A stretch of 64,000 bases of DNA from Astropecten irregularis (GCA_963971285.1 OZ020261.1:6079983-6143982), one strand, 5' to 3'; positions 1 through 11,502 are shown, counted from the stretch's first letter. Translations and numbers: made by a program. Notes: generated by a model not told the origin, from the sequence alone.

Positions 1-223
1 GCATTTGTTTTGCTAGTTGTTGCTACGGCCATTTTGTGTCCTAATTAATTAACTGAAGGGCTTGAGATGGCAAAGCTGGAGCCTTTCTTCGGCTTCGTCA
101 TGTGGCCAAATCAGTTCATTCCGTTTTGTAGTCCTTAAAATGTAGCGAAGTACGGTCCCAAGCCTATTCCCTCAAGCCTGGATTCGTAATAAAAGACCCC
201 AACACAAGTCTACAGATCAGCAG
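1..223. repeat. fragment of dispersed repeat
   Basis: Phrases here (ATTTTGTGTCCTAA, GAAGGGCTT, CCAAGCCTAT followed by CTCAAGCC) recur in inverted order at about 7080-7205, so this is one end of a dispersed repeat cut by the window edge. No coding potential was seen. Confidence 0.4.
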
Positions 224-364
224 TCGATTTCACGAAATGTTGCGTAACTTAAGCAATTACGTACCAATGTTGCGTAAGTTTAGTGAAACGGCCATAACTT
301 GTGCAACTAAGGCAGGAAAATGTTGCGTAAGTTACGCAACATTTGAAGTTTCGTGAAATCCGCT
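224..364. mobile_element. small inverted-repeat element (GATTTCACGAA ends)
   Basis: The ends read GTCGATTTCACGAAA and TTTCGTGAAATC in inverted orientation. The motif GTTGCGTAA occurs three times inside, and AAGTTACGCAAC lies near the right end, so the segment folds back on itself. Outer ends are shared with the elements at 2338-2515 and 7959-8085. Non-autonomous DNA element; superfamily not assignable. Confidence 0.55.
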
Positions 365-1084
365 GCAGTTATCCGGAGCCACTGGGCATATCGCAAATTA
401 TAACAATCATAAGGCTTGTACACACACAAAAAAACATTCCCCAGTGTTAGAACCCCTCAGCTTACTGACAAAGGTTTTAGGCTACCGTTGAGAAAATAAT
501 TAGGGGGTGTTGCGACATTTACAAAAAATAATAAATCGAGTTCCAAAAAAAGAGAACAGAAATATGTGAAAACGCCAAATAACATGTTGGTGTCTCCCTG
601 TTTGGTGAATGTTTATTGCTAGTCCTGTAAACCATGTATTGTCAAACCGCCCTGACCCAAAATCAGACTTTTATCAATGTTGGTGAACACCCGGGTTATT
701 TTGGATCGTCGTTGGGCGCCCTCACTTGAACGTTTGTGCCAATCAACTGTGTTTCGGAAAGAATGGACATTATGCGGACAGCAGAGGGCGCTTTATAAGA
801 AGCACAGTTGAATGAGAAACACATGTAAACTCCCAATTCGTGTAAAATACCTCAACTTCACAGTTCAGGAAACCCCATCCAGGAGTCTCTCAGTGTTTAC
901 TGCAATACTGAAATTGGTAGTTTAAACCCTCATCTAAAAAAATATTTTCAATTTTTGGGGGGCAGCCTCTCAGACTTGTTGATAATTGCTCCAAGTAAAA
1001 AACCGCCCCATTGAGTTGGACATCACGTCCCTCCAAAATACCCCGGTGACGCATATACCTACATAACATAGGCCCTAAGCTGTA
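365..1084. other. intergenic, nothing recognised
   Basis: AT-rich DNA with many stops in all frames and no repeat family that recurs elsewhere in the window. I see no gene, RNA or regulatory feature I can support. Confidence 0.5.
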
Positions 1085-1255
1085 TTTGAAAAGTGAACCA
1101 AGGAAATTTGACTCAGGAGCGGAGTTCGAGCCTGCGACCCCCGGAATGCCATACCGGCGCTCTACCAACTGAACCATCCAGTCTATTAGTATGTTGGTAT
1201 AGTGTCCCTAAATGAGTAAAAAAAATTAGCTTTGTTCATTCAGCAGTCAGAAGCC
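1085..1255 (-). mobile_element. SINE S1 copy (tRNA-like core), diverged
   Basis: Reverse-strand tRNA-like core with a degenerate A box and a B box (complement of GAGTTCGAGCC), flanked by the GTGAACCAAGGAAA arm and, further right, the CAGTCAGAAGCCATGAAA arm typical of family S1. More diverged than the copies at 36409 and 39141. Confidence 0.7.
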
Positions 1256-1290
1256 ATGAAACACTCGCATACCGCTATATCCCAAGGATC

Positions 1291-1680
1291 ATTTAAGATA
1301 CGTACATCATATAGCAATGCTGCAATCTGAGAAACAGTACATGGGGATCCCTCAAACAGGATGCGGCTTTAAAAAGTAGTCACAGTATTTCTTAAGTATT
1401 TTCTCTTTTATTTTTTATCAAAGATCAAAAAGATTTTCGGTCTTTGTTTTACTAATTTCTTGAGAAATACAACATTTCAGGCGGACAAATTAATTTAACG
1501 GTATGTTTTTACCATCACCATCTTCATACCCTGTAAGTTATACACAAATTTGTGAACATTTCTGTTTTGGTTTCTTACCAAAGTATGATACTACCTTTAA
1601 GATACGGACATTATAGCAATGCTGCAACCTGAGAAACAGTATGATGGGGGATCACTCAAACAGGATGCGGCTTTTAATCA
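1291..1680. repeat. duplicated 80-bp flank around a truncated family-1 MITE
   Basis: The phrase TTTAAGATACG, ACAT, ATAGCAATGCTGCAA, CTGAGAAACAGTA, CAAACAGGATGCGGCTTT occurs at 1291-1372 and again at 1596-1676. Between them (about 1373-1600) lies a 5'-truncated family-1 MITE ending CCAAAGTATGATACTACCTTTAA. Best read as a tandem duplication carrying the MITE. Confidence 0.65.
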
Positions 1681-2337
1681 ATATAACCACAAGGGAAACT
1701 GACTGGAATTAAATAATCATTTTTTTAATTATTTTTAAACACTCTTAGCTAACACTCTACTCAAACTGACGTCCGAAAAACCAATATCTGTAGGGCATTT
1801 TTTTTTACATCATTTCTTTCGGCGCCAAAAAACAACTGGGCCACATACCGACACTATAAGCTTTGAGCGTCATCGTCCACACAGCTCGTTTATCTGTTTC
1901 CCAGTAAATAATTACGCGTGTAGCTTATCAGCGCTCACTGTAAGTGGAGACTATAGTCCGTAAATGGGTGATGACGTGTTATCTACGTCATAGCTGCTAC
2001 CACGTCCTTGCGATTTATATAGGATAATTATGTTTGATCCTGGCCGGGTTATACCATCGCAGGAACATCTCATGGACCTTCATTAAAATCAATAGCGAAG
2101 CTAATTTCACATCTGCAGCAGTATAATGGTGGTGATTGGGTGTGCTTTAGGTCGAAGAAAATTTATGGTGATGTCAAAATTTGGAAAAAAAATTCTGTAT
2201 TATATTCTCAATGCTATGCTCGGAAAAGGAGATGGCTTGTTATATTGACCATAGCAGCCCAGTAATACACCAACAAATAAATGTACAATTTACTATCACC
2301 ATTGCTGGCATAGGCTAGCGCTAGGGGTAGATATATC
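1681..2337. other. intergenic, short SINE S1 tail then unassigned
   Basis: About 1684-1712 holds the S1 3'-arm phrase ATAACCACAAGGGAAACTGACTG without the tRNA-like core. The rest (to 2337) shows no gene or recurring repeat. Confidence 0.45.
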
Positions 2338-2515
2338 ACTAAACTCTTCGTAACTTACTATCAATCGTAGGACTTGTGATGTATTGCAGCCGTATTGTAT
2401 GATACGATAGGTTATCCTTCGTAGCTCGAGTTACGATCGATCGCAGGGCAATTCGTGAAATCAACGCCTGGGGTCGATTTCACGAAGCCCTACGATTGAT
2501 CGTAACTCGTAACAC
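2338..2515. mobile_element. inverted-repeat element, two partial copies meeting
   Basis: Right part of a copy ends with TTCGTGAAATC near 2463. A second inverted start, GGTCGATTTCACGAAGC, begins at about 2473. The internal phrases ATCAATCGTAGGACTT, GGTTATCCTTCGTA and ACGATCGATCG match the intact copy at 7959-8085. Confidence 0.6.
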
Positions 2516-2570
2516 AAAAAGGGAGTCCTTTTTGATGATTTTCTTTCAGTAATGCAAAGGCTCCCATATC

Positions 2571-2578
2571 TGACGTCA
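2571..2578. promoter_or_regulatory. CRE octamer TGACGTCA
   Basis: Perfect palindromic cAMP-response element, the CREB/ATF consensus. It lies 18.6 kb upstream of the SIK start codon, so function is unproven; part of the set discussed in findings. Confidence 0.3.
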
Positions 2579-2782
2579 TGAAATCACACAGATTTGTCTG
2601 CTGCCCCTATTGACGAAATTCGGACAATCTTAATTATGGGAAGCTTGCGGGTTGAGCATGTTTAGAGAAAAATCATCAAAAAACACTCTCTTTCTGTGGT
2701 CAGTGATGTGAGATAAATATTGTTTTCTCATAATGTCAAGTGATTTAAAGATAATAAAGCGAGTGTTGAGAATCATCTTTAA

Positions 2783-3072
2783 ACTAGCCACAGGCGCGGT
2801 TCTACGGGGGGCTAGTGGGGGGGGGGCTGTAGCGCCCCCCCCCCCCCCAAATAATGCAAGTGGAAAAAAAATTCTAGAAAATACTGGATTTTTTCAGTTA
2901 TTAAGCGCCAATTACATAAAAAAAAAACCGCGTTGTGTGGGCTATAATGTGCATGTTTTTCGACCCCTAATAAGACATAGCAGAAGCGAGTGTTAGAAGA
3001 ACCCAAACTATTGGGTCTTCTAGCCCCCCCCCCCCCCAAATCTTTGACTCCAGAACCGCGCCTGACTAGCCA
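2783..3072. mobile_element. hAT-like MITE copy 1 with 8-bp TSD
   Basis: Element 2791-3064 begins CAGGCGCGGTTCTA and ends with its inverted counterpart AGAACCGCGCCTG. It is flanked by the perfect 8-bp duplication ACTAGCCA at 2783-2790 and 3065-3072. CAGG..CCTG ends with an 8-bp TSD are the hAT superfamily signature. The interior has G and C homopolymers and no transposase. Sister copies lie at 40562 and 53133. Confidence 0.9.
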
Positions 3073-3143
3073 ATGACTGGGAGCCTCAGTTTTGACGTAA
3101 ATGGGCCGTAGATAGTTGTAAATATTTGTCGTTGTTTTGTTGT

Positions 3144-3879
<736 letters not shown>

Positions 3880-4244
3880 TTAAAGGTAATATCATACTTT
3901 GGTTTTTATCAAAGAAATACAGATTCATGGGCAAAAATACCAAGACAGATACAGTAAAAGTCATCTGTGAACATTTCAGTCCCATACGGTGCCCACGTTT
4001 TGAGAAAATAGTGAAAAACGACCACAGTATTTCTTAAGTCTTTTCTCTTATATTTTTTGATCTTTTAAAAGATCATAAAGATTTTCGGTCGTTGTTTTAC
4101 TCTTTTCTGGATAAATACAGCAGTTCAGGCAGACAAATTTTAACGGTATGTTTCTACCACCACCATCTTCATACCCTGTAAGTTATACGTAAATCTGTGA
4201 ACATTTCTCTTTGGCTTCTTACCAAAGTATTATACTACCTTTAA
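3880..4244 (-). mobile_element. family-1 TTAA MITE, full length (365 bp)
   Basis: Starts TTAAAGGTAATATCATAC and ends with the inverted counterpart ATACTACCTTTAA. Internal marks are the palindrome GATCTTTTAAAAGATC and the phrases CATTCATGGGCAAAAAT-like, CATTTCAG and CACCATCTTCATACC. Non-autonomous, no coding. It shares a single TTAA with the next copy at 4241. Confidence 0.9.
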
Positions 4245-4598
4245 AGGTAATATCATACTAAATGAAATACAGGTTCATGGGCAAAAATATAAAGACAGAT
4301 TCAGTAATCTGTGAAATTCTCAGTCCCATACGGGGCCGACCATTTTTGAGAAAACAGTGAAAAACGCCCACGGAATTTCTTTAATCTTTAATCTTCACCC
4401 GTTATTGTTTATCTTTTAAAGACCAAAAATATTTTTGGTCGAATTGTTTTACTAATATCTGCATGGATAAGTATACACCATTTCAGGCAGAATAATTTTG
4501 ACGGTACTACCAGCACCATCTTCATACCCTTTTATTTATAGGTAAATTTGTGAATATTTCTGTTTCGGTTTCCCACCAATGTATGATACTACCTTTAA
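4241..4598 (-). mobile_element. family-1 TTAA MITE, head-to-tail neighbour
   Basis: Second copy in the same orientation, beginning in the TTAA (4241-4244) that ends the first and finishing GATACTACCTTTAA at 4598. One TTAA between two elements is what insertion into an existing TTAA duplication produces. Confidence 0.88.
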
Positions 4599-4975
4599 TT
4601 TTAACCACGTATAAAGTGTGGCTTCCCTTCGTTCTTATACAGGGAAATTGGGCCACGGCGACACCGGTACATCTGATCCTGACCAGGGCACTCGAGTATA
4701 GCGCCCCGGGGAAGATTCACCGTTCTACGGTATAGCGATCGCTGCAATCACCGCCCAATGCCAGCTGTTTTCTCGGTCTTCCTGGCTGTCTTTCTCCTCG
4801 CTATAGTTGGTTTGCACATTTCAATCCTGTACTTTGAAGCCCACGCTTATTGATTGGCGATGCTGATGATCAAGCTATTGGATACCTCGGCCGTGTGATT
4901 ATGTTGTACCCATAGAGTGCACTCTTCGAAAGGCATTCCAGTCAAAGATTTCTTGTTCCACAGACACGCACTCAA
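4599..4975. other. intergenic, nothing recognised
   Basis: No conserved frame, repeat or RNA signal that I can support. Confidence 0.4.
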
Positions 4976-5143
4976 ATTCAAAATGGCTGCGCCCTGGACG
5001 GCTTCAAAGCGTCTACGCACGGAGAACCGTGGTGCTAGCGCTCTAGTAATTTCAAAATTATTCAAAATGGCTGCGCCCTGGACGGCTTCAAAGCGTCTAC
5101 GCACGGAGAACCGTGGTGCTAGCGCTCTAGTAATTTTAATATA
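4976..5143. repeat. tandem duplication, 84-bp period, two near-identical copies
   Basis: ATGGCTGCGCCCTGGACGG occurs at 4983 and 5067, and the units match up to GCGCTCTAGTAATTT. The 84-bp period (28 codons) keeps open frames on both strands, which explains the repeated peptides seen in them. Recent duplication. Confidence 0.92.
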
Positions 5144-5270
5144 GCTCTATGGTTGTACCACACTGTGGTGGAACCCTTCTTATTCCTCGTTGGTACAACT
5201 CTATCAAACCAGCAGCCAATCTAAAGCCATTTTCATTTAGTTCCTGCTGCACCGCCAAAATTAAAATTCC

Positions 5271-5514
5271 CTGGGGCCAATTTCATAAAACTGTTAAGCA
5301 CAAACATTTGCTTATCATGACATTTCTGTCTTAATAAAAATAGGGTTAACATCCAAATGTCCATGTGCTGTGTATCACTTGTGATTGTTCTTTGGCTGTT
5401 GTTCGCTGACCATGAATATCAAATGGAATTTTCAATGGTGGTTTGTTTTATTGGGCGAGACATTTTTGTGCTAAGCAACCTTTTGTGCTTAACAGTTTTA
5501 TGGAATTGGCCCCT
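5271..5514. mobile_element. family-4 MITE (GGCCAATTTCATAAAACTG ends)
   Basis: Inverted ends GGGGCCAATTTCATAAAACT and its counterpart ending GAATTGGCCCC, about 25 bp each, enclosing about 190 bp with no coding capacity. Related copies lie at 12437, 12752, 24675, 28242 and 38936. Outer CAGGGGCC-type ends suggest hAT, but I find no clear 8-bp TSD. Confidence 0.75.
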
Positions 5515-5831
5515 GGTCATCCCGACCCCCTAACTTTGTTCTGATCCTCTCATCCATTTATATGTGTCTTTACATGCATGTTCTTGTCCTCTTGTCATTT
5601 AACCTTCGATAGGATCGAAACCGCGCGTTAGGCCCTCCTGTGACCCAAGCATTTTATAAAATTCAGGTCATTATTTTGGCTGATAAGCTGCAGTTTGCAG
5701 AATTGTTTTACTTGTAAAATTACAATTTGATACAAATGCCAATTTGCTATTGTAAGGTCATATTGCCATGTAGTGGAATGCCAAGCTGAGTATAGGCCAA
5801 AAGCAGTATACTCAAATTCAAAGAATACTTT
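5515..5831. other. intergenic, monomer of the 56-bp repeat family
   Basis: At 5605-5640, CGATAGGATCGAAACCG, GTTAGGCCCTCCTG matches the unit of the array at 10375. At 5665-5690, CAGGTCATTATTTTGGCTGAT is the flank that accompanies such monomers at 10275, 24015 and 42755. Otherwise unassigned. Confidence 0.5.
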
Positions 5832-6186
5832 TCATGCTAACTTTGGTTTTTATCAAAGAAATACAGATCCATGGGCAAATATATCAAGACAGATACAGTA
5901 ACAGTCATCTGTGAAAATTTCAGTCCCATACGGTGCCCAATTTTTCTGAGAAAAGAGCCTGAAAAAACCGTCACAGTATTTCTTAAGTCTTTTCTCTTTT
6001 ATTTTGGATCTTTTAAAAGATCAAACAGATTCTCAGTCGTTGTTTTACTCATTTCTGGATAAATACACCATTTCAGGCGGAAATACTTTAACGGTATGTT
6101 TCTACCACCACCATTTTCATACCCTGTAAGTTATATGTAAATCTGTGAACATTTCTGTTTCGGTTTCTTACCAACGTATTACCGTG
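5832..6186 (-). mobile_element. family-1 TTAA MITE, ends decayed
   Basis: ACTTTGGTTTTTATCAAAG near the left end, TTTTAAAAGATC in the middle and CATTTCAGGCGGAAAT toward the right. The outermost 10-20 bp on both sides are degraded, so borders are approximate. Confidence 0.8.
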
Positions 6187-7453
6187 AAAGCTTTAGGCCT
6201 GTATGGTACTATTGTTCTTGTGTTAACACTAGCGTTTGTATAAGGAGTATCATTGTCTCTGCTTTTGATATTGGCCTTTATTCGTCTTTATAATGCCCCC
6301 TCCTCCCCCCTCCTAGCCCCTCCCCTCCCTCTTTCTCTCTCATCGCTCACAATGGAATTAAAGATTTTCCTCGCCAAAATATCCCCGCCTAAAACCACGA
6401 CATTACTCTTATTTTCCTATAACATTTCGACCACCGAAAAAAACAAATCCCTCACAAAACAAAAAGAAACCTTCACAACGAGACAGTAATAATTATAAAA
6501 GAAAAATGTCTCCACTTCGTGGAACGTAATCGAATCAACCTTGGGGAAATGCGGTTCGACCACTTTATCGATTTAACCCAGTTACGGATGGATTAAACAA
6601 GGAAAGACTTCATTTTGTAAACTGGGTTGTAAAGTCGAACGGCCGGGTATAGTGAGTGAAGCATGATTTCTACGTTCTTACAATCACGAAATCGGTCACG
6701 GACAATGCTTGTAATCTCGAGCAGCCATGCCGCCGTGTTTCACTAAAATGTCTTAACAAGAATTGCAAACGGTGAACTTGACATTTTCCGATTTCTGGAG
6801 CAACGACAATATTAGACCAAAAAAAACATATACAAAATGGAAAATGTGTTAAACGAAAAATGCAAAGGCGGGGTTGTCGCTACACAATGACCGCGTTGTT
6901 AATAGACTGAGATTTTGTTTTCAAGGAAACCTTTCAAATTTGAACGTGACACAAATGTGGCTAGAAACACGCTTGGTCGTTACATGATGCACTTGCAATA
7001 CTGTGTGTATTTTATTCTGCAAGACAACTGATAAAAAAAATTCCATTCGAGTTTTTATGTAATAATAGAGGAGTCATCAATAAGTACCAAGCCTATAGCC
7101 TCAAACCAGGTTTCGTAAAGGACCTATGAACTGAGGCTTGAGGCTGAGGCTTGGGATTTATTATGCAACCTCCATTTTGTGTCCTAAATGAAATGAAGGG
7201 CTTCTATGGTATAGGCCTACACTATACACTTAGTTTCTGCGCTCTGTGATTTATAATTTCAAATGGAGTATAAGGGAGACACGTTAGCATCTAAAAGTGA
7301 ACATTAGGGAAACATCGGGATTTAGGGAGACATTTCGATGTCTCCCTAAGGTACCATCTACCTTTTAAAGACATATTTTTACAGTCCATATTTTAATAGA
7401 AGACAGAGAATGCTCTCAATATGAACATATTACAATTTCAAGTTCATTGGTTT
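6187..7453. other. intergenic, mostly single-copy-looking DNA
   Basis: No repeat family is recognised except at about 7080-7205, which repeats the start of the window. Open frames of up to 78 codons are low-complexity or unconserved in appearance. No gene called. Confidence 0.45.
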
Positions 7454-7745
7454 GGGGAGTCAGGTTGGCGTAGCGGTTCTTTCCTCGCATTTCACCTCTG
7501 TGGACCGGGTTCAAGTCCGGCTCGGTCCACAAGTTGATTGGGTTTTCAGTCCCTGCCTGATTCCGTGGGTTTTACCCAGAATATTACTCTGGGGTTTTCC
7601 TTCCACCTCTAAAACTGTATCTTCTTCTCATCTTCTTTCCATAAGCAGGTTTCATCAGGCTTGCGAGCTACAGTGCCTTGGGTACTTTTGAGGAATCCTT
7701 GGTGTCATTACCAGAAATAAATAATAATAATAATAATAATAATAG
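7454..7745 (+). mobile_element. SINE S3 copy 1
   Basis: tRNA-like head (A-box region GGCGTAGCGGTT, B box GGTTCAAGTCC), then a body with TTTTACCCAGAATATTACTC and CTAAAACTGTATCTTC, and a 3' (AAT)n tail. Pol III SINE architecture. Near-identical copies at 33611 and 47762 in the same orientation. Confidence 0.9.
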
Positions 7746-7958
7746 GATGTTTAGAAATGGGTAAGTAAAGTAAAGTAAATTTTGTGCACGACCCTATGGG
7801 AAAGTCTCCCTATAGGGTCCCATCCTCGGTTACATTATGATGATGATGTTTTTATTATACATTGTAGTATAGGGGATAATATACTGTCATGTTCCTGTAA
7901 CGATCACTGGCCTGTAATTATGATGACTCATAATCTGCGGGAGTCCTATTCTCATTTA

Positions 7959-8085
7959 GGGTCGATTTCACCAAACTCATCAATCGTAGGACTTATGATG
8001 CACTGCAGGCTCATATAGGATACGATGGGTTATCCTTCGTAACTCTAGTCACGATCGATCGTTGGGCTTCGTGAAATCGACCCCC
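7959..8085. mobile_element. inverted-repeat element, intact 127-bp copy
   Basis: Begins GGGTCGATTTCACCAAACTC and ends CTTCGTGAAATCGACCCC. Internally ATCAATCGTAGGACT pairs with ACGATCGATCGTTGGG, so nearly the whole element can fold on itself. Reference copy for 224-364 and 2338-2515. Confidence 0.8.
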
Positions 8086-9277
8086 GGGGCCCTAAAATAT
8101 CGCTGACACGGCACTCCTAAACCTATACACCGGTAACTCACCCCAAGAATTTATAGGAAATGATTATGAGATGTTACCGGACCAAACCACGCGGCAAAAA
8201 CAAATCAATTCAATTAAACAGTAAATTAACCAAACAAACCAGCCTGGGAAAATTGAATCACGTTCTTTTATTATGTTGATGATGATTTTTTTTGGTATGC
8301 ATATAGCGCGTGTGTAGGTGGCCCGCGTGTTTGCGCGCGAACCATGACATGATTATTTATGAGAGCTGGTGTAGATGACGTCAGACGTACGTAGATGACG
8401 TCATCTGAGAAGGACGCCCTCGGCTATAAAAGGTCAAAGGACGTAGCCACTGACCTATGTCTTTTTTTGCTATGTGGGTGCATAAGCTCTTTACGACTCC
8501 TCGGGTTAGGCTTTGGCTCAGGCTTCGTCTACGTCATCCATAAGCTGAAATCGCAGAGATATGGCTTGCGGCGTACTTGACCTTCAAGTTGCACTCTGTT
8601 TTCCTTTCTCAAGCTGTTTATCTTCAGCGAAATATTTCAAACTGGATGGAAGAATTCAAGCGAAGGACGCAGCCGGTGTAAAGGGTAATACTGTCCCCCT
8701 TGTAAATGTGTCTGGGCGGACAGATCAGAATGCGTATACTTTTTAAAGGTTGTGACCGCGCCTGCATGCGGACAGATTTATCTAGGTACATGTAAATATG
8801 TCACCCAGGAAATCTACCTGTATAATTTTCCCCACATGCATGTAGCGTGTACTATTTTGTATATCGGACGGAAATTTCATTCAAAGAATGCTCCTATTTT
8901 AATAGGATAACAAAGAAATGGTCATACTGTACTTCAAACTGTATTCATTTGAAATGGGCGTAATTATCTAATGGTTGTTTAATTTACCAAAGAAAAGAAA
9001 TGACGACAATTTGTTTGTACAACGTATTATATAAAACAAACACTTTTGGCGATGTGCATTAGAGTACATACTTATTGCGGACGTCATATCCGGTGTTCTC
9101 GCATCATTGTGTGGACTCGCACAAGTCCGCGGAATGTTTTCACGAAATACGAACAGTTTGCTCATCAATTAGTCAATGTTTGATCTATCGTTACAGAATG
9201 CAATTGTGTCATTCGAGAGAAACTGGGTCGAAATTGCAGCTTGACTAAAAAATAATGTCAAAACATGTCAAAACGTG
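8086..9277. other. intergenic with a CRE pair
   Basis: TGACGTCA at 8376-8383 and 8396-8403, 20 bp apart start to start, near CGTACGT. A short family-5 fragment (GGCTTTGGCTCAGGCTTCGTC) lies at 8510-8540. The remainder is unassigned, with no gene. Confidence 0.45.
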
Positions 9278-9278
9278 T

Positions 9279-9651
9279 GGGGTACTGTGGCCGAGTGGTC
9301 TGGCGTGTCGAACTCAAGATCCTGAAGTCAATCTGCAGATTGTGGGTTCGAATCCATCCATGGAATAGTGGTGCTTGCGTCCTTGGGCAAGACGCTTTGT
9401 CACATATTGCTCCTCTTCACCCAGGTGTAAATGGTAGTACCTGCGAGGGTAGAGATGGCTTTGTGGTTTGATTAGCCTCTGTGAGCCCTATGGTTGCCAG
9501 TATGGGGCTGTACGCTCCCCAGGGAGTTGAGATGGTTTCAGGAATGTAAATTATTGCCCGATGACCAGAGATGGTAATAATGTACAGCGCTTTGATCTTC
9601 TTGGAAAGGGGCTTTATAAATGCCCGTTATTATAATTATTATTATTATTAA
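9279..9651 (+). mobile_element. SINE S2 copy 1 (tRNA head, central body, ATT tail)
   Basis: Head GGGGTACTGTGGCCGAGTGG with B box GGTTCGAATCC, resembling a class with a long variable arm (Leu/Ser-like). The body has GTCCTTGGGCAAGACGCTTT and TTCACCCAGGTGTAAATGG, and the tail is ATTATTATT. The body resembles conserved central domains of metazoan SINEs, but I cannot name the domain with certainty. Confidence 0.9.
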
Positions 9652-10240
9652 ACATAATTTGTTGGTGCAAGTATACTCGAGAACAAAGTACTGGTACTGT
9701 AATGTCAAACAAAATTGTTCGTATAGATGGTGTACTTGCCCCCGGGATAAACTGGCCGTGAAAACGGAACATTTCCCCCACCATTAGTGAACTGTGAACC
9801 GCATCATCAATGTTTAATATCCCTATAATCCTCGACCTCACAGCAGCAGTACACGCTACCCGCCTCCATGCATCTGACAATCGCATCCCACGTCTATTTA
9901 CGTCCCCCTGGATGACGTCAGAGAATTATTGGATGACGTCACCCAGCCCGTATTTCAATTTTGCGTTTATGGGCACTGTGCTGGCGCGTGTACGTGTTGG
10001 TGTGTTGTTTGTGCGATATGGGGTTTTTTTTCTGGTAAAATGCTGGTGTTGATGTTGACCGTATGTTCTTTTGTTTATCTGTTGGGTATTTTTCTCGTTC
10101 GAGTTTGTAGCCATTTCGCACTGTGAACATAAAGTCTGAATCATAAAGTTTGCAGCTTCGTGGGTGATTCAGACCGCGTCACCAGCATGGAAAGAGAAGC
10201 TAGCTCTTCACTTCTATTTCTGTTGACAATTTTTTTTTTT
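9652..10240. other. intergenic with a CRE pair
   Basis: TGACGTCA at 9913-9920 and 9934-9941, 21 bp apart. The sequence is GT-rich from 9980 to 10110, giving chance open frames on both strands. No gene. Confidence 0.45.
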
Positions 10241-10374
10241 TTGGATATGCCTATAAGTCATAAACTGCTTCAAACTGCTCATCAGCCAAAATAATGACCT
10301 GAAATTAGTAATGCTTGGAGTTAGAAGGGTCTGACGTTTCGATCCTATAGCAGGATCTAGGTTATAAATTAGAG
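10241..10374. repeat. flanking arm of the 56-bp repeat element
   Basis: CTGCTCATCAGCCAAAATAATGACC and TGCTTGGAGTTAGAAGGG recur next to monomers at 24003, 31040, 40910 and 42750, which suggests a dispersed parent element whose interior can amplify. Confidence 0.6.
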
Positions 10375-10805
10375 AGGCTTTGAGAAAGATCCTGCTAGGA
10401 CCGAAACGTCAGGCCCTCCCAACTCTGAACATGCTTAGAAAAAGATCCTGCTAGAACTGAAACGCCAGGCCCTCCAAACACTGAACAGGCTTAGAGAAAG
10501 ATCCTGCTAGGACCAAAACGCCAGGCCCTCCAAACTCTGAACAGGCTTTGAGAAAGATCCTGCTATAGGACCGAAACGTCAGGCCCTCCCAACTCTGAAC
10601 AGGCTTAGAGAAAGATCATGCTAGGACCGAAACGTCAAGCCCTCCTAACTCTGAACAATCTTTGAGAAAGATCCTGCTATGGATCGAAATGTCAGGCCCT
10701 CCTAACTCTTAACAATTTTGAGAAAGATCCTGCTAGGACCGAAACGCCAGGCCCTCCTAACTCTAAACAGCCTTAGATGAACATGCGCCGGGATCGAAAC
10801 GTCGG
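10375..10805. repeat. minisatellite, 56-58 bp unit, seven full copies plus a partial
   Basis: The unit carries GAGAAAGATCCTGCTAGGAC, CGAAACGTCAGGCCCTCC and AACTCTGAACAG. Copies differ by point changes and 2-bp indels. Monomers of the same unit are scattered at 5606, 13500, 14176, 24095, 31100, 36900-37110 and 40925. Confidence 0.92.
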
Positions 10806-11214
10806 GACTACGTACCTAAGCAATTGTTTAGAGGAAAAGCTTTTGAATGTCTTTAATATTGGTGGCAGCAGACAAATGCCGATGTTTCGTCATCAATCTA
10901 GACTTTCCTTACTCTTCCGTCACCCGTCATTTCTGCGTAATTTGTTTATGTTCTTTGAAAGAACGTCGTTGCCCAACACTCCACAGATGCCACGCCGTGG
11001 CACAGGCTGTTACGTGGACAATTAAAAAAAAAACGTTGTCATCAATTATTGTTTGCCGCTGGTCATTTACGTTTACGTTATACAAGCTGACATTTTCTCT
11101 TGATGTTTACTTTGAACGTGTAGGCCTATGCATGTATTATTATTAATAATAATAATAACAATATCAGAGCTTTTATGTTGCATAAAGTATCTTGAAAGTT
11201 CCATTCTAAGACGC
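10806..11214. other. intergenic, nothing recognised
   Basis: No repeat or gene that I can support. Open frames of 82 and 99 codons overlap in different frames and show no domain. Confidence 0.4.
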
Positions 11215-11502
11215 AGATTATTATTATTGTCATTGGGATACATTATTAAACATTCTTGAAACCATCTCAACTCCTTGGGGAGTATACAGCCCCGGCTGAT
11301 ATAAGCGCACGAAGGCTAATAAACACACAAACTCTACCCTCACAGGTACCCATTTACACCTTGGTGAAGAGGAGCAATATGTGACAAAGCCTCTTGCCCA
11401 AGGATGCAAGCACCACTAACCCATGGCTGGACTCGAACCCACAATCTGTAGATTAACCACAAGATCTTGAGTCCGACACGCCAGACCAATATAGGCCTCC
11501 GC
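11215..11502 (-). mobile_element. SINE S2 copy 2, reverse strand
   Basis: AAT-rich tail at the left, then complements of the S2 body (GGAGCAATATGTGACAAAGC, CAAGGATGCAAGCACC) and of the tRNA-like head (GGACTCGAACCCACAATCTG). Shorter than copy 1 in the 3' half. Confidence 0.88.

Noticed and set aside
10375..10805. CRISPR-like array of repeats and spacers
   Set aside because: The whole 56-bp unit repeats; there is no unique spacer. Plain minisatellite.
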